This document shows, one piece after another, positions 57,790-64,000 of a stretch of 64,000 nt of DNA. Numbering within the stretch: position 1 is the first letter of the stretch; each line of letters starts with the position of its first letter. The stretch covers positions 4,650,001 through 4,714,000 of the forward strand of contig LSAX01000002.1 of NCBI GenBank assembly GCA_001557505.1, in the 5' to 3' direction. Both the position numbers and the translations under genes were made by a program. Under the pieces are notes generated by a model. It saw nothing but the letters and a program-made list of their open reading frames with translations, had not been told where the DNA came from and ran no database searches. Source of the stretch: Reticulascus tulasneorum (lineage: Eukaryota; Ascomycota; Sordariomycetes; Glomerellales; Reticulascaceae).

Positions 57790-59148
57790 CGATCATAATA
57801 TTTTAATTATTTTTATTTAGTAAATTACTTATTATTATGAATAATATCTTTACTTCTAAATAAATATAATACTAAGTACCTCTAAAAGAAAAATTAGTTT
57901 AGAATATTTTATAATAATATTCTAAAAACTTAAGAAGGAAAACGAAATCTTCCGTATATAGATCGGTAAAAACAAAATAAAGATCTTTTTATTATAAAAT
58001 TTTTTAAGATAGTCTAAAAAGCTTTAAACCTTTATAACCTAACTCTGATTTTATTAAAATATATATTAATATAAGTTTAGATTTTTAAAAGATTAAGTTA
58101 AGATAACTATATCATTCTTAATAAGAGACGTTATAATCTAGTTTAAACCTTATCTTTAAGAATATTTTAAGAAAAAAGATAAAGCTAAAACGGAAATTAT
58201 GAAAATATTCTCTATGTTTATAAGATTTAAGAAAATATTATATAGAATATTTAGTAACCTAAACGAGGAAAAGGTAAATAAGAAATAACTAATATATTTA
58301 ACCTAGAAAAGGTTAATAGCTAATTATACCTTAATATTTTGATAAATAACTTTAAAAGTTAGTTAAAGAGAACTTATATTTATAATATAATTTTATAACA
58401 AGCTTAAAGATATAGTTAAAGACGACCTAATCAAAGAAGATTAACCTAAACACCTAACTAAATATATCAAAATAATAATATATATTAATAATTGTTAATA
58501 TAAACGATAAATAAAGAAACGATATATTATAATATTTAATATTTATTATACTAACTCTAGAAAATAATATAATAACCAAAAGAAAATATATTAATAAAGT
58601 ACCGCTTACGGATATTATAACGGCCTAATAGAACTTAATATATTCTAAAGAAAAAAGCTAATTTAAAATTTTATTAACTATATTTATAAAATAAAAGATA
58701 ATTAGAAAAACCTTAAGAATAATAAATGTTTTTTATATAAATAAACTAACTATATAACTTAATAATATTTTAAGAAAACTAACTAAAGACTTATTAATAA
58801 ACGATAAGTTAATATCTTAAAATATAATAAGGCTAGCTAATAAATAATAGATATAGCATAATATTTATTAATATATTAATCTAGATATTATGATAATGAT
58901 TATTTTATATATAAATTAAATAAAGAAAACATAAGATATTACCTTAAATCTTATATATAATATAACCTAAAAAAATATAAAATAGATATCTTAGATCTGA
59001 TCAAGGTACTTATTTTTGAAAAGTAAAATATTATATTTATAAAAGTTAAATAATTTATAATAATAAAAAGACTTAAGAATAATAATATAAAATCTAATAA
59101 TAAATATAAACATTATAGATAATATTAACATATTAATTATCACGATCA
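57790..59148 (+). mobile_element. Gag relic with CCHC zinc knuckle
   Basis: The interior after the plus-strand LTR is stop-rich. At 58727-58768 the plus-strand codons keep the exact CX2CX4HX4C spacing of a Gag zinc knuckle. The first Cys is intact; the second Cys, the His and the last Cys are all TAT, each one RIP-type change (TGT or CAT to TAT) away. The segment is too short for a full gag-pol, so the element is truncated at the inverted LTR. Confidence 0.6.
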
Positions 59149-59761
59149 TGTTAAGGCTAGTTATAATACTAATCTCAACAATAACTATTAAGGTTTATAT
59201 TATTAAGTAAGTTAGATAATATTAATAAATAATATTATAGAAAAGGCTTTAGTTTAAACTTAATATTATAAAGTATATTATATAAGATTAATAATCAAGG
59301 TTTAAAGCTTAGTAAAATTAAAAACTTAGATTGATTATTAAAATATAATTAAGAACTATCTAATTATAAAAAAGATTATTCTTATATAAAAATATAAGTT
59401 TCTTAGATTATAGTCTTCTTAGATCATCATAATCTTAGATCATTATAATCTTAGATTACCATGATCTTATTAGCCTTTAATCTATTTATATTATATACTT
59501 ATTTATAAGTTCTATTCTTTTAGTAATCTTTAGCTATTATCGTCCTTTTATTAATAATATAATATCGTTAATAAAGGTCCATAGGCGATCTTTATATATT
59601 AACATTTTATCTTTATTATAAATAGGCTAAACGTTATATTATATATTCATTTAGTAATATTTAGTATAATACGTATATTTCTAATCTTAGGTATTATTAT
59701 ATAAGTATATTCTACCGTCTATAACCACTTACTAAAGAGGTTATATATTATAATTATAATA
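59149..59761 (-). repeat. LTR, minus orientation (3' LTR of pol relic)
   Basis: This 613-bp sequence is the inverted partner of 57189-57789. In the plus sense it begins TGTTAAGG and ends ATTATAATA, where the partner keeps TAACA. Pol relics on the minus strand lie to its right, so it is in the position of their 3' LTR. Confidence 0.8.
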
Positions 59762-62700
59762 TTATATCCTTCTTCTAAAGTCTTTATCTTAAAGGCCTTG
59801 TTAATCGTATAAGTAGGTTATACCTCTATGTTTTATTTTTTGTTAAGTTTTATGTTTATATTTATTTTTATTATATATTAATAATATGTTAGGTTATATC
59901 TCGAAAGTTTGTTCTTAACGTAATCTTCTTATTTTAAAAGTCTTTAAATGTTAACAATTAGCTAATTATATAGACCTTCTAAACGTTAATATTAATATAC
60001 CTTATTTAAATTATTTTAAATAGAATTTAATATATTATATAAATTCTAGTTTATTACGTTATTCTAAGTGTATTTGCTAGGGTTACGTAAACTATAATAA
60101 TATTTTTATAGCTTCCTCTTATAGGTTCTTTTTTATTTGTTAGGTTTCTATTTTTTAATTTATTCTTAATTATTCGTCTTATCTAAGCGTAAGAGAAGTT
60201 AGAGAAAGAAGAAGAAAAGGCTAAAGAGGCCTTTTTTGTTCTTTAGACTTAGCTTTCTATTATTATAAACTACTTAACTTACTTTTATCGTTAAAAATAA
60301 GTTATCGTTAAGCAAAATAAGGATACCTTTTATTATGGTCTTTAAGAGTTAGATAACGAAGATGGTATAATTTCGATTTCCGCGTAAAAGTCTTATATGG
60401 TAGATAATATTTAATCTTTTAGGGTTATTAAGGAGATTAATTAAGTTTTTTTAAGTTTAGGTAATAGTTTTATAGATCTAGGTCTTTTAGTTGATTTAAA
60501 TATTATAAGTAAAATTATCGTACTAAATCTTAGTAATTTTATAAATTCTTAAGTAATTTTTATATATTTTCCGAATATCTATAATTTTTCTATTTAACAA
60601 AATATTTAAAAATACCTTCGTCGTTATATTATAAATCTAAGATTTATTTTACTTTATAATCTTAGTTGTTAATATTAATTATAATAATATTCTAAAGTTC
60701 TACGTTATCTAGTATTAGTTTTAGTAATAATATATAGAATATTAAGTATATTTTCATGGTGTTAGGTAATTTCAATTTATAATTAACTTTTGAAATTTTT
60801 TTTTGATTTTAAATAGTTTAATAAGTTTATAATCTAATTTATCGTTTAGTCTAGTAGTTTTGATATTTTATTATATAAGGTAAACGTTATATCTTTCTTT
60901 AAAGGTTAATCTTTTTAACCTTTTAATATTAACATATTTTAATATTCTTATAGCTATTAGCTTTAGATCTTTTTAAAGTAATAATTATAATAATCGTAAT
61001 ATTTCTACGTAAACGGTTATTTTAGGTATTATAAAGTTTTCTTTTAGTTTTTTATAAGTTATTAATTTGAAGCCGTAATTAACGTAGAATAGGGAAACTT
61101 TGGTTATTTCTATAGTTATATTATTATAAACAAATTATATTAATAATAATAATTCGACCTAATTATCTTATTTATAATTAACATAATAACGTAAATATTA
61201 TTCTAATATCTAGTTTATCTTTTCTATTTAACTATCCGTCTAAAAATAGAAACTTATAAAAAGTTTATATTTTACCCCTAATTATCTTATCAAAGATTAT
61301 TAGAATTTAGACGTAAAGAGCTTATCTCTATTTATTACTAATTTTATAGGTAATTTATATTATATAAAGATAATCTTAATAAAGGTATATATAAGTTCCT
61401 CCGTATTACTTATTTCTTTATATAATTTAAAATATATATATTTAATAAGTTAGTCGATTATTATTAATATATTATTATATTTTATATTTATAAATAGTTT
61501 TTTAGACTTAAGTAGTTTAATTATAAAGTTTATAAATATTAATTCTTATATTTTACTAACTAGTTAAAATAATTATAATTCTCTATATAACTTATATCAT
61601 AATATCTTACTCTTTATGTAAGTTATATAATTCTTAATTATTATCTAGATTTTATCTTTAATTTTAATATAATTATAATATCGTTTAAATCTTTAATAAG
61701 TCTTACTTACTCTTTAATATTTATAAATAGGTACTTTATATATTTCCTTAATTAGCTACTTATTAATTTAGATTTCTTTTATTAATTATTATTTTAACGT
61801 AATATTAAGGTTCTTCTCGTTTAATATTAAAACGTTATTTAAGTTTCATCTTAAGATAATATTTATATCTTTAAGAACATTCTCTTTATAATTAATCTTT
61901 TAGCTAAGCATATCTATTTAGTCGTTCTTAGATCTTTTCTTATATATGATTTTAAAGTTAAATTCCTAAAGGAATTTTAATTATCGAATTTATTGTTTAT
62001 TTAGGTCCTTACTAGTTATGAAATATATAAAGTTCTTATGGTCTATATAGACCTTAACTTTATATTTAGTTCTTGAAAAGTAATATTTTTATTTTTTAAA
62101 TATTTTAATAATTCTTATTAGTTTTTTATTATAGATTTAGTAATTAAGTTTTAATCTATTTAGTTTCTTCGAGAAAAAAGTTATTAAGTATAATACTCTA
62201 TAATTATCTTTTTATAAAAGTTATCTTCTTAATATATAATTAGAGATATTTATTTTAACCTTAAAAGGTTTTTCTAGGTCTAAGATCATTAAGATTAGTT
62301 TTTATATAATCTTCCTTTTTATATCTTAAAAAGCTTTTTCTATTTATAATGTCTATTTAAAGGTTTTATTATTCTTAATTAGCTTTATTAATAAGAGTAT
62401 TTTCTAGTTATAAAATATGATAAACCTTTAATAGAAATTTATAAATCTTAAGAAGTCTTATATATTTTATATGTTCTACGGTATAAGCCACTTAGCTATT
62501 ATTATGATTTTCTTTTTATTTATATTAATTTATCTTAGCATAATTATATAGCCTAAGAAGTTAACTTGTTTAAAGTAAAATATACTTTTCTTAGGTTTAA
62601 TTAGTAGTTTAATGTTCTAGAGTTTTTAGAATATTTAATATATATGCTTTTTATATTTATCTAGCGTTTTAGAGAAGATTAAGATATTATCTAGGTAGAT

Positions 62701-64000
62701 TATTATAAATTAGTTAAAATATTCTTTTAAGACTTAGTTAATTATAATCTAAAACGTAACTAACATATTAGTAAGTTTGAAAAGTATAATAAAATATTTA
62801 AAATGTCTTTTTTTAGTCTAAAAGGTTATCTTCTATTTTTCGTCTTTTTTTATTTAGATTAAGTTATATACTTTTTTAAGATTAAATATTATAAAATACT
62901 TAGCTTTAAAAAATAAGTCTCTAAGTTTTAAGATTAAAGATAATAAGTAATAATTTTTAATTATAATCTTATTTAGTTATTTATAATTAATATATAATCG
63001 TAATTTTCCGTTTTTCTTTAATATAAATAAGATAAGATATCTTATTAATAATATCAAAGATCTAATATAACTTTTCTTTAGGTTCTCGTCGAGGTAAACG
63101 TCTAACGTTTCTCGTTACGTAAGATTTAGTAAATATATTATATAAAATTTCAATTATATGTTTTCTCTTAGTTTGATTTTATAGTTATAAGGTCCATGTT
63201 CTAGCAGCTTTATATTAAGTTCTTCGTTAAATAGTTATTTATATTTACGATATTTAAGTGGAATTTATTCTAACTAGTTAACTATGGTTTAACATTCTAT
63301 CTTATATAATAACTTAGTAAGTATCTATTTTTAATATATTATCATTTTTATTTTAAGTATTATATTAAGTTTATATAATATTAAAAGTCTTAATTATTTA
63401 GAGGTTAAGCTATCTACTTACTAGATCGTTTTAGTAATCTAGTCAATTTAAAAGTTATTCTTTCTTAACTAAGTAATATTTAAAATTACTTAATGCTTTC
63501 TGATATCTATAATATTGAAGGTGATTATTTATTCTTAATTATAGTTAAATATTATAAGTTATATGGTTTCCTTAATAATATGATTTTTATTATATATAAA
63601 TAGTTCTCTTTCTATAATAGTTAATTTATATAAGCTTTTCTTAAGTTTCTAAGATAACTTTATATTATTAACTAATATAAAAGTAATATAGTTTCTTTAT
63701 ATACCGTTATTGATCATAGCTTATATAAATTAGCCCTTTATCTTTATCGGGATTCTTATATATATATAACTAACGTTTTCGTTATAGATTATATTAAGGT
63801 TTTTTTCTTTATATTTCTATTATTATATTATTATTATTATAGTGGTTCTTATTATTTAAACTAAATTGTATATAATTTATTCTCTTACGGATTATCTTTC
63901 TGTTTTCTCATCATAATATACTTTATAATACTTAGTATAATATTCATTTTACTTAATTTTTCCAAATAAGCATTTTACTAGAAAGTTAGGATATAATATA
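59762..64000 (-). mobile_element. Ty3/Gypsy pol relic (integrase, RNase H, reverse transcriptase)
   Basis: On the minus strand, ordered from right to left, the codons show a reverse transcriptase active site (62671-62697) reading YLDNILIFS, where the second catalytic Asp has become Asn by a RIP-type change. FLGYII follows near 62550. RNase H appears as YIDHKNFIYF near 62021-62051 followed by FNFKIIYKK near 61960. The integrase appears as VINRDKLFTSKF near 61310-61340, preceded by a zinc-binding-like region near 61750. The order RT-RNase H-integrase is that of Ty3/Gypsy (Metaviridae-type) elements, not Ty1/Copia. Many stops interrupt every domain. The 5' end lies outside the window. Fungal retrotransposon; not active. 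Confidence 0.85.

Larger units (their letters stand above)
56781..64000. mobile_element. RIP-degraded Ty3/Gypsy retrotransposon block
   Basis: From about 56.78 kb to the window end the DNA is extremely A+T-rich with stops in every frame and no open frame above about 60 codons. Differences between related copies are almost all C/T or G/A, the RIP signature. It holds one partial and two nearly full LTRs, a Gag zinc-knuckle relic on the plus strand, and integrase, RNase H and reverse transcriptase relics on the minus strand. It continues beyond the window. None of it can encode protein now. Confidence 0.9.

Noticed and set aside
1..64000. CRISPR array or prokaryotic mobile element
   Set aside because: No regularly spaced direct repeats; introns and gene families are fungal.

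Overview
The window comes from the nuclear genome of a filamentous ascomycete (Pezizomycotina, most likely Sordariomycetes). Genes carry short introns (about 45-100 bp) with GT..AG ends and CTAAC/CTGAC-like branch sites. The gene content is fungal: a HET-domain protein, an APSES transcription factor, a WSC protein, a CENP-L/Fta1 kinetochore protein, Met8 and Pep7/Vac1 homologues. The AT-rich repeats show the C-to-T/G-to-A decay of repeat-induced point mutation (RIP). Sequence alone does not give the species.

Layout. 0.4-7.6 kb: a small membrane protein, a five-exon membrane protein (minus strand) and a three-exon ion-transporter-like membrane protein. 8.2-16.6 kb: HET protein, Fta1/CENP-L, a secreted NucA/NucB-type nuclease and a secreted WSC protein. 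19.1-28.5 kb: a GPI-anchored S41/CPAF-like peptidase, a four-exon membrane protein and a FAD monooxygenase. 29.3-39.2 kb is a compact housekeeping block: Met8 (siroheme), Pep7/Vac1 (endosomal FYVE protein), an APSES-ankyrin cell-cycle factor, a Cup1-like LYR protein and a GNAT acetyltransferase. 40.0-45.4 kb: a six-exon AAA+ ATPase and an aminoglycoside-phosphotransferase-like gene with an in-frame stop. 45.4-48.6 kb is decayed, RIP-like DNA. 48.6-51.6 kb: a six-exon GH78 alpha-L-rhamnosidase. 53.1-55.5 kb: a decayed ML (NPC2-like) gene and a small secreted cysteine-containing protein. From about 56.8 kb to the end the DNA is extremely AT-rich and has no open frames. It is a RIP-degraded Ty3/Gypsy retrotransposon block in which related LTRs lie in inverted orientation.

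The genes do not form one pathway. A housekeeping core is flanked by accessory and secreted genes (nuclease, WSC protein, peptidase, rhamnosidase, small secreted protein). The most accessory-looking genes lie next to the RIP-decayed block, as in genomes divided into GC-rich gene regions and AT-rich repeat regions. Exon joins were worked out by hand by matching splice sites to reading frame. Each model was checked for a coding length divisible by three, but none is supported by transcripts here.
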